The position numbers were made by a program, and so were the translations under genes. Shown in pieces: positions 28,819-38,226 of a stretch of 61,189 nucleotides of DNA. The DNA lies in contig NZ_JADMLB010000078.1 in NCBI RefSeq assembly GCF_015482765.1, forward strand, positions 1 to 61,189, in the 5' to 3' direction. This DNA comes from Halodesulfovibrio sp. GTDB taxonomy: Bacteria > Desulfobacterota > Desulfovibrionia > Desulfovibrionales > Desulfovibrionaceae. The notes beneath the pieces are model-generated. The model was not told where the DNA came from. It worked only from the letters and a program-made list of their open reading frames with translations, and ran no database searches. How positions within the stretch are numbered: the stretch's first letter is position 1; every line of letters starts with the position of its first letter.

Positions 28819-30081
28819 ATGAAATCTACATTTTCTTTTATCCACGCAGCGGATTTGCATCTTGATGCTGCTTTTAAAGGTGTTGCTCAAGCATCACCTT
28901 CAGTTGCTGAAGCACTTCAGACGGCAACATTTGATGCTCTTGAACGACTGACAACACTTGCCTGCGAGGTTCGCCCTCTTTTTGTTGTCCTTGCGGGCGA
29001 TATCTACAATCAGGAAGATCAGAGCTTAAAAGCCCGATTCGCGCTACGCGATGCATGTAAGAAAATGGGGCAGGCCGGAGTTCGTGTTTTTATTGTGCAT
29101 GGAAACCATGATCCCCTTTATGAAACAGACCAGACTTTCACGTTGCCGGATAACGTCTATGTTTTTGGAACTGAAGGCGTTGAGCAGGTGCGCGTAAAAA
29201 ATGCTGCGGGTGAACTGGTCACGGTTGTTCATGGTATCAGTCATGGAAAACATAATGAGCGCAGAAAGCTTGCCCGTCAGTTTGAACGGACTGAAGATAC
29301 AGTCTTTCAAGTTGGAGTGCTGCATTGCACTGTCGACTCTGTGGCTGCCTCAGAACAGTACGCGCCGGCAAGCGTGAGTGATTTTACAAAAACAGGGATT
29401 GAATACTGGGCGCTTGGTCATATCCATGAGCAGCAAATTGTCAGCCGTGAACCCTTTGTCGCGTATTCCGGCAATATTCAGGGGCTTCATATCAATGAGC
29501 AAGGTGAGCGCGGATGCTTACTGGTAACTGTAGATAACGGGCACGTTTCCGCACAGCCTCATACTCTTGGCGGGGTTGAGTGGAAAATAGAACGAATTGA
29601 TATATCGAAGATAGAGCACCTCGATAATCTTGAAGAAGCCATAGAGCAGCGTTTTGATGCAGTAAAGGCTCAGCTTCCTGATACAGCAAAGGGCGTGATT
29701 GTTCGGCTTATTATAGAAGGTCGTAGCTCGTTAAATGGCGAATTACGCAAAAACGGCTCTGCAAAAGAACTTACCGAGCGATTACGTGACGGGCAGACAG
29801 AGCGGGCACCTTTCCTCTGGCTGAAAGATATTCAGCTTGAATGTAAGCCGGATGTAGATATTGATAGCATGAGAAAACGTCCGGATCTGTTAGGCGAAGC
29901 ACTGACAGTAGCGGCTGAATTGACAGATGAAGACGGCGTCACAGAATTACGCGAAACTGTCAGTGACGTTTTTACCTCAACAGCAGGAAAGCGCCATCTC
30001 ACCATTCTTTCAGATGATGAGTTGATACAGCTTGCAGAAGAAGCACAGTATGTTTGTCTTGATTTACTGGAGGTTGAATAA
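28819..30081 (+). CDS. Metallophosphoesterase DNA repair exonuclease (YhaO/SbcD-like)
   Basis: This 420-residue protein carries the full calcineurin-like metal-binding set: D-L-H (Asp12, His14), A-G-D-I near residue 57, G-N-H-D near 95 and G-H-I-H near 196. This is the Mre11/SbcD nuclease class. The adjacent AAA ATPase (30081-33152) is its natural Rad50/SbcC-like partner. Length and the sequence of both partners resemble the YhaO/YhaN pair of Bacillus rather than canonical SbcCD. Expected role: nucleolytic processing of DNA ends. The stop codon overlaps the start of the next gene. Confidence 0.85.
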   Translation: MKSTFSFIHAADLHLDAAFKGVAQASPSVAEALQTATFDALERLTTLACEVRPLFVVLAGDIYNQEDQSLKARFALRDACKKMGQAGVRVFIVHGNHDPLYETDQTFTLPDNVYVFGTEGVEQVRVKNAAGELVTVVHGISHGKHNERRKLARQFERTEDTVFQVGVLHCTVDSVAASEQYAPASVSDFTKTGIEYWALGHIHEQQIVSREPFVAYSGNIQGLHINEQGERGCLLVTVDNGHVSAQPHTLGGVEWKIERIDISKIEHLDNLEEAIEQRFDAVKAQLPDTAKGVIVRLIIEGRSSLNGELRKNGSAKELTERLRDGQTERAPFLWLKDIQLECKPDVDIDSMRKRPDLLGEALTVAAELTDEDGVTELRETVSDVFTSTAGKRHLTILSDDELIQLAEEAQYVCLDLLEVE

Positions 30082-33000
30082 TGCGGATTACTGACCTTCA
30101 GATACAGGGCTTCGGCGTTTTTGCAGAGCAGAAGCTTTCAGATTTTTCATCAGGTGTGAATATTTTTATCGGTAATAACGAAGCCGGTAAATCAACCTGT
30201 CTGGCTTTTCTTCGATACATGCTTTTCGGATTACCCCGAAAAGGTAAAGGTATTTCGCATCACGAACCATTGCGTGGTGGAAACCATGCAGGGGCACTGG
30301 GCATTGATTCACAGAAGTTTGGAACACTGCGTCTTGAGCGCTCATTTAAACCCAAACGGGTTACGATAACTAAGCAGGACGGTTCAGCACTGGAAGAAAC
30401 AGCCTTACAGGCACTTCTTGGGAATGTTTCTAGAGATCTGTATACGAACGTTTATGGTTTTTCATTAACCGAGCTGCAAAGCAAAGATGCGCTTTCCGGT
30501 GATGCTGTGCGAAATGCATTGTACGGAACCGTTCATGGCGGTGGGGCATCATATACTGAGGTTATGAAAAATCTTGCTGCTAGGCGTGAGGCGTTGTTTA
30601 AAAAAGGCGGTAAGGTCCTACCGTTGAATAAAAATTTAAAAGAACTTGAACAACTGCGAAAAGATCTGAATGCCAGCGAAGACAGTGTTGCAGCCTACCT
30701 TACGGTCTCCAAACAAGTTGCCGAATTTGAGGAAGAACTGAGTAAACTCAATGCGGCTCTGCGTGCGTTAGCAACACAAGAGGGAATTATTCAGACAGAC
30801 CTGCGGTTGTGGAAGACCTTTTCTGAATACAAAGAGAAGAAGATAGTACTTGATGCAGAGGAGCCGTATGTAACGTTCCCTGCCGAAGGACTGAGCCGTT
30901 TTGAAGCTCATGCCCGCATGCTTCAGGAAAAGCGTGAACAATTGGCCGGCATACAACGTACAACTGAACAATTACAGCGAGAGATTGTTCAGAAAAAATC
31001 GTTAATAAACACAGAACTGGTCGCTCAACAGGATGCTGTACGGGCTTTAAGTGAAGAAAAAGCTGTGATGGCTGAAAAAAGTCGAGAAGTTGAGCAGCTT
31101 GAAAATGAGTATAAAACGACAGAACGTGAGCTTGCAGGGTATTGTGATCAACTCGGTTCAAATTGGACTCCCGAGAAGATTACCGCATTTGATATTTCAG
31201 AAAATACCCGTCGGGAAGTTGCTGAGCTAGAAGAGGCAATAACCGCAGCGCATCAGCACCGTGCGTTAACAGAAGCGGAATACACAAGGCTGGGGTCTGA
31301 GCGTACTGATGCAAAGCGTAACCTTGAGCAATGTCGGGCAGAATATGAAGCTGATGGTGATGTTCAGCGTCTTGCTGCACTTAATAAAGCCTGTGAAAAG
31401 CCATTTTCCAGCGAAGAATATAAAGAAACATTACGTGATATTCGGGCACAGCTTTCAGCATTTCAATCAATGGAGACCGGCATAGGAGCGGGGACGTTAT
31501 TTGCTGCAACAACGTTCGGTGTAACCGGATTAGCTCTCCTTTTACTTCCATTTATTACGCAGCTTCCCCAATACATGATGTATGCAGGGGGAGTTTGTTT
31601 ACTCTTTGCAGTAGGAGCGGTTTTTTTACAGAAAACAAAAAAAGAGAAGAATGTTCGGGAGCAGAAGCAGGCTATTCTCAATGCCATGGCTACTGTTCCG
31701 GTACTTTTTCCGACACCTGAAGTCTCTGAGCATTGTCTGCTTAACGCAGGTGACGTTTTTGCAGAAATACAGCAAGCAATTCTCGTAGAGAAATCCTTAC
31801 GAAGTAGCCTTGTTACAGCACAGCAAAAGATTGAGCAGGTAGAAGCAAGATATCGTGACGCAGAAAAGGCGTTCCACATTGCCGAAGCTTCTACGGAAAA
31901 AGCAAAGACCAATGTGGATGAATGGCTGAACGAAAGAGGGCTGAACGCTTCAATACGTATCCAACATGTTCCGGACATTATTCAACTGGTCAAAGATGCA
32001 AAAGCGAAGCTGATTCGTATTTCAGAGGTAACCGCTCGTAAAAAAATACTCTTAGCGCAGTTACATGCTTACAATGAACAACAGGACGCTCTTTGTACTG
32101 TAGCGCACATTGAACCTGAATTAGCGTTTGACCGTTCTGTAAAACGTGATGCAACGCAAGATAAGTTGCTTCGAATTCTGACGGAATCTCTTTCAGCATT
32201 AACTGAGATGCAAGGGTTGTCTGTTTCAATTCAACGTGAGCAGGATAACGCGGCTGCACTGCATGATTCAATTGCTGGATTGGAAAAAGAAATTAATGGA
32301 TTATTCGTTGCTGCTGAGGTGACAGGTGAAGAAGAATTTAGATCCAAATTTGCCGTCTACACAAAACAGCAAGTATTGCTCTCTGATGTTTCAGCATTGA
32401 AAGCCTCTTTAACAGCGGCGAGTGACGAAGGGGATATTGACCGGCTGGTTGCCCGTATCGGGCAGCAAAGTGAGCAGGAGCTTCGTGTAAAAGCATCTGA
32501 ACTTGCAGCAGAAATTACTGCTAAAGAGTCTGCGCTTGAAGAGTTTCGACAGAAGCTGATTGAAGCCAGAGTTCGACAGGAAAAGTTAACCTCTACTGAG
32601 GAAAGAGCACTTGTGCGGGCACAAGGTGAGTCTGTTCGGGAAGAATCAAACAACCTTGCTAGAGAATGGGCGCGCTATAAGATTGCGGAACATTTGTTAT
32701 CCCGTGCCCGCGAGCGATTTGAGCGGGAGCAGCAGCCGGAAGTTATCAAGCAGGCAGGGATGTTCTTTTCTACAATAACCAAGGGAGCATACAGCAAGGT
32801 ATTTAAACCGCTTGGTGAAGATACAATTTTCGCTGTTGCTGAAGATGGAACCCGTCGTGATCCCGATCATCTAAGTCGGGGTACGGTCGAACAACTGTAT
32901 CTATCTCTGCGTCTTGGACATATATTAAGCCATTCTACACAAAATGAAGCCTTACCGGTCATCATGGATGATATTATGGTTAACTTTGATCCGGACAGAG

Positions 33001-33152
33001 CTGCTACAACAGCACAGACAATTGCGGAATTATCAAAACATAATCAGGTGTTCTTATTTACCTGTCATCCGCAAACTGTTGAGTTAATGCAGCGTCATAT
33101 TGATAATAGTAAAGTGTTTTCCGTTGCAAACGGTACTCTTTCTATGAATTAG
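30081..33152 (+). CDS. SMC/Rad50-like AAA ATPase with internal membrane hairpin (YhaN-like)
   Basis: 1023-residue protein with Walker A G-N-N-E-A-G-K-S-T (31-39) and, at the far end, the ABC-type signature around L-S-R-G-T-V-E-Q and Walker B V-I-M-D-D (about residue 960). Between them are long coiled-coil stretches (about 185-460 and 560-900). The midpoint (about 466-515) holds two hydrophobic helices of about 20 residues instead of a zinc hook. That membrane-hairpin variant is known in Bacillus YhaN. Start TAATG overlaps the upstream nuclease gene. An obvious terminator follows at 33187. Confidence 0.85.
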   Translation: MRITDLQIQGFGVFAEQKLSDFSSGVNIFIGNNEAGKSTCLAFLRYMLFGLPRKGKGISHHEPLRGGNHAGALGIDSQKFGTLRLERSFKPKRVTITKQDGSALEETALQALLGNVSRDLYTNVYGFSLTELQSKDALSGDAVRNALYGTVHGGGASYTEVMKNLAARREALFKKGGKVLPLNKNLKELEQLRKDLNASEDSVAAYLTVSKQVAEFEEELSKLNAALRALATQEGIIQTDLRLWKTFSEYKEKKIVLDAEEPYVTFPAEGLSRFEAHARMLQEKREQLAGIQRTTEQLQREIVQKKSLINTELVAQQDAVRALSEEKAVMAEKSREVEQLENEYKTTERELAGYCDQLGSNWTPEKITAFDISENTRREVAELEEAITAAHQHRALTEAEYTRLGSERTDAKRNLEQCRAEYEADGDVQRLAALNKACEKPFSSEEYKETLRDIRAQLSAFQSMETGIGAGTLFAATTFGVTGLALLLLPFITQLPQYMMYAGGVCLLFAVGAVFLQKTKKEKNVREQKQAILNAMATVPVLFPTPEVSEHCLLNAGDVFAEIQQAILVEKSLRSSLVTAQQKIEQVEARYRDAEKAFHIAEASTEKAKTNVDEWLNERGLNASIRIQHVPDIIQLVKDAKAKLIRISEVTARKKILLAQLHAYNEQQDALCTVAHIEPELAFDRSVKRDATQDKLLRILTESLSALTEMQGLSVSIQREQDNAAALHDSIAGLEKEINGLFVAAEVTGEEEFRSKFAVYTKQQVLLSDVSALKASLTAASDEGDIDRLVARIGQQSEQELRVKASELAAEITAKESALEEFRQKLIEARVRQEKLTSTEERALVRAQGESVREESNNLAREWARYKIAEHLLSRARERFEREQQPEVIKQAGMFFSTITKGAYSKVFKPLGEDTIFAVAEDGTRRDPDHLSRGTVEQLYLSLRLGHILSHSTQNEALPVIMDDIMVNFDPDRAATTAQTIAELSKHNQVFLFTCHPQTVELMQRHIDNSKVFSVANGTLSMN

Positions 33153-33186
33153 TACGATGTTGCGACTATAATCAGAAGATGTTCAG

Positions 33187-33219
33187 GGCTGCCTTTGTGA
33201 TAGAGGCAGCCTTTTTTTG
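33187..33219 (+). terminator. Terminator of the rluA-like/yhaO/yhaN unit
   Basis: An eight-base GC-rich stem (33187-33194 with 33204-33211) followed by seven Ts, 35 bases after the yhaN-like stop. Confidence 0.85.
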
Positions 33220-33294
33220 TTCAGAAAGAACATTCATCAGAGTTTTATGAAGTCATGCAACGCTGCTCTTTTTGCGAGAGAGCTAAGTAAAAAT

Positions 33295-33320
33295 GCCCCT
33301 GATTGGTGACAATCAGGGGC
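33295..33320 (-). terminator. Terminator of the TauE/SafE unit
   Basis: An eleven-base perfect stem (33295-33305 with 33310-33320) with a four-base loop; the minus-strand product ends in ATTTTTAC. It lies 30 bases past the end of the small membrane protein gene. Confidence 0.85.
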
Positions 33321-33349
33321 ACAGTTAATCAACAGTAACGAGCGGAGTC

Positions 33350-33775
33350 TTAGTGACCGCCACTTCCAAGAATACCGGAAGCTGCCAGTGTAAGAACGGC
33401 AATTTCAGCTATTACAATGGAAAGGTAGATGTAATCACCGCATCGGTAGTAAGGCAAAATCAATGTCGCGTAACAAATGATTGTCATAACAGCGAGCAAT
33501 GCTAACCCGATAAAGTTAATAAAGTCACCGGTTCCGACAAGAGCAACCCAGTCCCAGCCTGTAGGACTGTTTGTCGCTTCAAGGTAATCATGCACGCCGA
33601 GATGCCAGCTATGTGTAACTACTTCGATCGGTACGTGAGGAGTTAAAATTCCAAATGCATAGATCGCGTAGGTAATGAGCATAATAAGAATGCCAAGGTA
33701 AGCGCCGCGTTCCAAGATAATCGCATAACGCATCTGCTCCGGAGGAGTGACACATACATTTTTCTGTTTAGTCAT
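33350..33775 (-). CDS. Small membrane protein, partner of TauE/SafE permease
   Basis: This 141-residue protein has about three to four hydrophobic segments (about 22-45, 75-85, 85-105 and 112-136). It has an N-terminal P-P-E-Q-M-R-Y-A segment and histidines in a loop (H-S-W-H-L-G-V-H). AAAGGAGG precedes its ATG and it begins 12 bases after the permease gene stop. I recognise it as a small protein that accompanies TauE/SafE transporters in sulfate reducers, possibly DUF1634-like, but I cannot confirm the family name. Confidence 0.7.
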   Translation of the reverse strand: MTKQKNVCVTPPEQMRYAIILERGAYLGILIMLITYAIYAFGILTPHVPIEVVTHSWHLGVHDYLEATNSPTGWDWVALVGTGDFINFIGLALLAVMTIICYATLILPYYRCGDYIYLSIVIAEIAVLTLAASGILGSGGH

Positions 33776-33787
33776 GTTGAGCCTCCT

Positions 33788-34777
33788 TTAACCCAGAATA
33801 CCAAGTCCAAGGCCTTTATCAAGCGCCTTGAAGCCGGCAAAGAAGAGAACGCCAATAACCATGTAACGGATGAAAGACGCTTTAGCTACAGCAAGCAGGC
33901 GTACGCCGACAAGTGAGCCGAGCATCAGACCGATAATGGAAGGGATAGCGATCAGTGGAATAACAGCACCTTGGTTCATGTAAACCCATGCAGCAGATGT
34001 ATCTGTGATGGAAAGCAAGAACTTGGATGTTGCTACAGAAACTTTAAGCGGAGCACCCATCAGCAGGTTAAGAACCGGAATGTTTGCCCAGCCTGCACCC
34101 AGACCGAACATACCCGCCATAATACCGATTACTACGAAGAGTAACAGACCTGTGAAGGTACGGTGGGTTTTCCATTCAAATTCTTTGCCGGTAGCCTGAT
34201 CCTGATACAGACCTTCGATACCGAGAGCATGACTGATAGCGTCCTGCTTGGTTACAACAGGGTACTCAGAGTTCTTAGAACAGAGCAGCAGGATAGAGAT
34301 ACCCATAATTGTCGCACCGAGTGCAGTTTGAACATAGCGTGGGTCGAGCTTTGAAAGGTAAAGACCGAGCATAGCACCGACCACAGCACAGGCTGAGGCA
34401 ATAAGAGCCATCGGGAGTGCAAGACGAAGGCTTGCAAGGTTTCGTTTCAAAAGCCCCGGTCCGGCAGCAAGAGCACCGGCAAGAGCAACCATAAGACCTG
34501 CACCACGTACAAAGTCAATATGGAACGGGAAGAAGCCGGACACGAGTGGTACGTACAAAACGCCACCGCCAACACCGGCCAGAACCGCAATCACACCCAA
34601 AACAAAACAAAAAACCAACAATACAAGCGGCCAGAACCACCATACATGAGCATCTGCACTTGCTGTAGGGCTTGCAGCTGCTGCTTCAGTAGCAAAAGCA
34701 CCCAGAGGGGATGCAAACACTACTGCGCTTACCCAGAGGGAAAGCATTGTGAATAATCTAGTAACGTTTTTCAGCAT
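33788..34777 (-). CDS. TauE/SafE-family sulfite/anion permease
   Basis: 329-residue polytopic membrane protein with about eight helices. The two-fold repeat of the family is visible: G-x-G-G-G-V-L-Y-V-P-L near residue 70 and G-L-G-A-G-W-A-N-I-P near 230. A hydrophobic N-terminus ending near A-F-A-T-E looks like a signal peptide, which is unusual but seen in some family members. I moved the start from an upstream ATG to 34777 because GAGG lies five bases before it. Substrate is likely a sulfur oxyanion or organosulfonate, by analogy only. It is co-transcribed with the small membrane protein at 33350. Confidence 0.85.
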   Translation of the reverse strand: MLKNVTRLFTMLSLWVSAVVFASPLGAFATEAAAASPTASADAHVWWFWPLVLLVFCFVLGVIAVLAGVGGGVLYVPLVSGFFPFHIDFVRGAGLMVALAGALAAGPGLLKRNLASLRLALPMALIASACAVVGAMLGLYLSKLDPRYVQTALGATIMGISILLLCSKNSEYPVVTKQDAISHALGIEGLYQDQATGKEFEWKTHRTFTGLLLFVVIGIMAGMFGLGAGWANIPVLNLLMGAPLKVSVATSKFLLSITDTSAAWVYMNQGAVIPLIAIPSIIGLMLGSLVGVRLLAVAKASFIRYMVIGVLFFAGFKALDKGLGLGILG

Positions 34778-35286
34778 TTTTTCCTCGCATAACTTACGTT
34801 GACCTCTAATCAAATGTTGTTCCGTGCTTTTTGGGTAAAAGAATGTGAAAAATATGTCAATCACCATAATTCAAGAAAAGAAACGGATTAACCCACTGAA
34901 ATTCAAGTTTATTAAAAGTAGAGCATCCTTTTTTTATGAAGTATGAATTCAAAAAAACTTGAAAAAAATGGTGAGATAACGACATTTTTCACGTACTTTT
35001 CAAAAGCATAATGGTTTGAATTTATGATGAAATATTATTTTTATTGCAATATTGTGTTTTTTTGCACAAAGCCAAATATTTCGAAAATCAAACTTTATTG
35101 CGCAGGTGCTGTTTTTTCTAATTTTTATGAAAAGTCAACTAAATAAGTGTATGTGAGAGATAGAGATAAAAATAACGCGAAGGCAAAAAAAGAGCAGGTA
35201 GTCGTGACTACCTGCTCTTTTATAAGCTGCTTATTTTCAGGGGGCTGTGTATAAAAACGTACTTTCGATTCAGTATGCTTTTCGAA
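34778..35286. other. AT-rich gene-free gap upstream of the TauE/SafE unit
   Basis: 509 bases with strong A/T bias and no credible gene. The right end holds a terminator for the TPR gene (35188-35222). The rest should hold the TauE/SafE promoter. I could not pick a confident operator, and the AT content is notably above the flanking genes. Confidence 0.7.
35188..35222 (-). terminator. Terminator of the TPR-protein unit
   Basis: A thirteen-base perfect stem (35191-35203 with 35206-35218) flanked by A and T runs, 65 bases past the stop of the gene at 35287. Confidence 0.85.
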
Positions 35287-36087
35287 TTACGCTATTCTTT
35301 TTTTTGCAAATGCGAGCATTTTTTCCGCTTCTTTAAATTCGGGATCCAATTTCAGCGCCATAAGCGCTGACTTTGCACATTTATCCCATTTTTCCCAGTC
35401 AACGTATACACGACCAAGGTTAAAGAAGAGGTGCGGGTCTTGTCCGGCAACCTTAACGGCTTTTGCAAAGTATTTCTCTGCAACGTCGAATTTACCCATT
35501 TTTCGAAGCGCCATGCCGATACTGTTGTAGTAGCGGATGTTTTCCGGAGAAAGCTCGATTGCTTCAGCAAGTTGCGAGAAAGCTTCGCTATACATTCCTG
35601 CACGGATGTACCGCTCTGCGATATCGCTTTTGAGTTCTGCGTCTTCTGAAAATCTGGTGAGCAACGCGTTGAATACAGCAACAGCATCTTCATGCCGTTG
35701 TGTATCAAGAAGGAGTTGCCCTTTTTCCAGTTCTGCTTGTTTTTGCTTTTCCAGCGCTTCAAGCATTTGCTGAGCTTCGTCCGCAACATTTTTTTGTAGC
35801 TCAGTAAGTAGTTCCTTCAGCGTTTCAATAAGCTGACGCTCTTCACCTTCTTTGAAGATAAGTGCGATAGGAAACACTTCTTTAAGCTTTGGTGCGGCAG
35901 CTAAGTACATTGTACTGTCTTCAAGCAAGCGTAAAAATTCCTGCTTTTCGGCTTTCATTAACGGATGCTTTAAGTAAGCAATTAATCCGTCATGCAGCGC
36001 CTGAGCAGCCATTTGAATTTTATCTTGTTTTAAGTACGTACGAACATTGCTCAGCTGGGTACGAGCTCTAGTCAGTTCAGCAGACAT
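35287..36087 (-). CDS. Cytoplasmic TPR-repeat protein of unknown role
   Basis: This 266-residue protein has no signal peptide. Residues 1-110 form a helical region of the type H-D-G-L-I-x-Y; about 110-135 are a charged coiled coil (Q-K-Q-A-E-L-E-K); about 125-260 contain four TPR repeats with the classic G-M-A-L-R-K-M-G-K-F-D-V-A-E-K-Y-F unit. It reads like a scaffold, possibly with response-regulator or kinase partners, but nothing in the window identifies one. It lies 29 bases after carA on the same strand. Confidence 0.75.
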   Translation of the reverse strand: MSAELTRARTQLSNVRTYLKQDKIQMAAQALHDGLIAYLKHPLMKAEKQEFLRLLEDSTMYLAAAPKLKEVFPIALIFKEGEERQLIETLKELLTELQKNVADEAQQMLEALEKQKQAELEKGQLLLDTQRHEDAVAVFNALLTRFSEDAELKSDIAERYIRAGMYSEAFSQLAEAIELSPENIRYYNSIGMALRKMGKFDVAEKYFAKAVKVAGQDPHLFFNLGRVYVDWEKWDKCAKSALMALKLDPEFKEAEKMLAFAKKRIA

Positions 36088-36116
36088 CCAAACCCCCTTT
36101 TGGAAGCGTGATGAAA

Positions 36117-37241
36117 CTACTTGTCCAGACTGTCTTTAACCATGTCACTGAATCGTTTAAAGAAGTAGTGACTATCGTTAGGTCCAGGACAAGCTTCAGG
36201 ATGGTGTTGAACAGAAATTACTTTTTTAATTTTATGTGCAATACCTTCAACGGTGTTGTCGTTGAGGTTGATATGTGTAATTTCTACGTCATCACTATCC
36301 AGTTCAACACAGAACCCGTGGTTCTGCGAAGAAATTTCAATGCGCCCAGTTGTCAAATCCTTAACAGGATGGTTACAGCCGTGATGCCCAAATTTAAGCT
36401 TGGATGTTGTGCCGCCTAATGCGTGTCCAAGCAGCTGATGACCAAGGCAGATACCGCCAACAGGCATCATATCGCAAAGCTTAGTAATTTCGGCAATTTC
36501 ATCTTTAAGAGTAGCAGGGTCACCAGGGCCGTTGGATAAAAATACTGCATCGGCACCAGTTAAAGCAACCTGCTCTGCTGTAAATGACGGAGGAACAACT
36601 AGTAAGTCAAGTCCCTGTTCATGCAATAGGCGTAAAATATTCCATTTAATGCCAAAGTCGTACACAACAACCTTTGGACCTTTGCCGGTCCAGTTGTAAA
36701 CACCGTCTACAAGTCGGATGTTCTGAGGTCGAACACCGTCCCATCGGTATACATCAGTTGGTGCAACGTCTTTTACAAGATTCAATCCTTCCATAGAAGG
36801 AAGCGCTTTTGCTTTTTCTACAAGCTGTTCAACATCAAGTTCTTCTGTAGAAATGATTGCGCGCATTGCGCCGTTCTTACGGATATGGCTTGTAAGAGCT
36901 CTCGTATCAATACCTTCAATACCAAGCACGCCACTTCTCTTAAGGTAATCCGGCAAAGAAGCAACGGAACGCCAGTTGGAAGGAACTTTACAGCATTCTT
37001 TAACGATAAGTGCTGCAGCGTGAACTCCGCCTGACTCAATATCCTCTTCTGTTACGCCGTAGTTACCGATAAGCGGGTATGTCATACATACCATCTGCCC
37101 AGCGTAGGAAGGGTCTGTCAAAATTTCCTGATACCCGGTCATACCAGTGTTGAAGATGACCTCACCGCCAGTTTCACCAGGTCCGGTGAATGAGCGACCC
37201 TCAAGTACAAAGCCGTCTTCAAGTGCCAAAATGGCTTTCAT
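36117..37241 (-). CDS. carA: Carbamoyl-phosphate synthase small (glutaminase) subunit
   Basis: This 374-residue class I glutamine amidotransferase hydrolyses glutamine and channels ammonia to CarB for carbamoyl phosphate (pyrimidine and arginine synthesis). The family N-terminal domain ([12 protein letters not shown]) and the amidotransferase triad are present: Cys265 in G-G-I-C-L-G-H-Q, and His and Glu in Q-H-H-P-E-A near residue 350. The start codon overlaps the kdsB stop by one base (TGATG). carB is not in the window. Confidence 0.95.
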   Translation of the reverse strand: MKAILALEDGFVLEGRSFTGPGETGGEVIFNTGMTGYQEILTDPSYAGQMVCMTYPLIGNYGVTEEDIESGGVHAAALIVKECCKVPSNWRSVASLPDYLKRSGVLGIEGIDTRALTSHIRKNGAMRAIISTEELDVEQLVEKAKALPSMEGLNLVKDVAPTDVYRWDGVRPQNIRLVDGVYNWTGKGPKVVVYDFGIKWNILRLLHEQGLDLLVVPPSFTAEQVALTGADAVFLSNGPGDPATLKDEIAEITKLCDMMPVGGICLGHQLLGHALGGTTSKLKFGHHGCNHPVKDLTTGRIEISSQNHGFCVELDSDDVEITHINLNDNTVEGIAHKIKKVISVQHHPEACPGPNDSHYFFKRFSDMVKDSLDK

Positions 37242-37990
37242 CAGGCGTTCTCCCGTAAAAGTTTTAAAATTACGTCTATATCTTCAGGACGATCCACACC
37301 GTGTGTCTTATGCTCCGTGCATACCACTCTGATTGGAACATTATTCTCTAAAAGACGCAGTTGCTCAAGTCGTTCTATGCGCTCTAAGCGTGATTGATCC
37401 CACTCTGTGAACTGCTTTAAAACTCCAAAACGGAAAGCATATAAACCGATATGCCCAAGATACCCGTCAGTTAACTCCTCATCCCTTGAGAAAGGAATCG
37501 GTGAGCGTGAAAAGTACAGCGCATCACCGTTAACAGCCTGAACAACTTTAACTTTGTTCGGACTTTGTGCCTCTTCTGTGGAAATTGTATGTGCAAGTGT
37601 TGCCACCTGTACATTTCCATCTGTTAAGAAGGGAGTAACCAACTCGGTGAGCATAATCGGGTTAAGCGCAGGTTCGTCGCCTTGGATGTTCACAATAACA
37701 GCATCTTCACCAGCACCCAGCAGACAAGCCGCTTCATATACTCTGTCTGTACCGCTTGGGTGGTCTTTGCGGGTCATAACGTATTCTACATTAAGTTCGC
37801 GAGCCATGCTTGCAATACGTTCATCATCAGTTGCCAGCACAACCTTGTCGAATTCCGGACAGGAACAGGCACGCTGATATACATGCCAGAACATGGGCTT
37901 ACCCTCGATAAGGGCAAGTGGTTTGCCTGGAAAACGCGAGGAGTCGTACCGGGCAGGGATGATGCCGAAGCAGGAAGCTGTTAGAGCCAT
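37241..37990 (-). CDS. kdsB: 3-deoxy-manno-octulosonate cytidylyltransferase
   Basis: Activates KDO as CMP-KDO for lipid A-core synthesis. The family start [17 protein letters not shown] is at residues 8-24, and V-N-I-Q-G-D-E-P and the D-R-P-E-D near the C-terminus are intact. The 249-residue length fits. I chose ATG 37990 because AGGTG lies just upstream and the family start follows at once; a longer frame begins 24 codons earlier. It is coupled to carA, an unrelated pathway, by a one-base overlap. Confidence 0.95.
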   Translation of the reverse strand: MALTASCFGIIPARYDSSRFPGKPLALIEGKPMFWHVYQRACSCPEFDKVVLATDDERIASMARELNVEYVMTRKDHPSGTDRVYEAACLLGAGEDAVIVNIQGDEPALNPIMLTELVTPFLTDGNVQVATLAHTISTEEAQSPNKVKVVQAVNGDALYFSRSPIPFSRDEELTDGYLGHIGLYAFRFGVLKQFTEWDQSRLERIERLEQLRLLENNVPIRVVCTEHKTHGVDRPEDIDVILKLLRENA

Positions 37991-38043
37991 ATGCACACCT
38001 ATTTCCCTGTATTCAGGGATTTTCATAGATTGGACACAGAAAA

Positions 38044-38060
38044 GCCCCACGCTATGGGGC
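38044..38060 (-). promoter_or_regulatory. Hairpin in the kdsB leader, possible attenuator
   Basis: GCCCCA (38044-38049) pairs with TGGGGC (38055-38060) around a five-base loop, and the minus-strand product continues TTTTCTG. No gene on the minus strand ends nearby, so the element would lie about 55 bases upstream of the kdsB start inside its leader. Confidence 0.45.
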
Positions 38061-38161
38061 ATTGTTTAAACCGTCAGAGAGTATGCTAGTTCTTTAGAAA
38101 AGAAAAGCGAAAAAATCTATTTTTCTATCATGCTGTTTTAAAAACATTCTTATTGAAAATG

Positions 38162-38191
38162 GCCCTAACAAGCGTTGCCTCTTGTCAGGGC
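38162..38191. repeat. Inverted repeat in the kdsB-dinB intergenic gap
   Basis: GCCCTAACAAG (38162-38172) pairs with CTTGTCAGGGC (38181-38191) with one mismatch. On the plus strand the product continues TTCTTTCC, which is terminator-like but lies 36 bases upstream of the dinB start. It could be an operator, attenuator or chance. Confidence 0.4.
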
Positions 38192-38226
38192 TTCTTTCCT
38201 GTTGGTCATTCTGCTATAGAAAGCGC

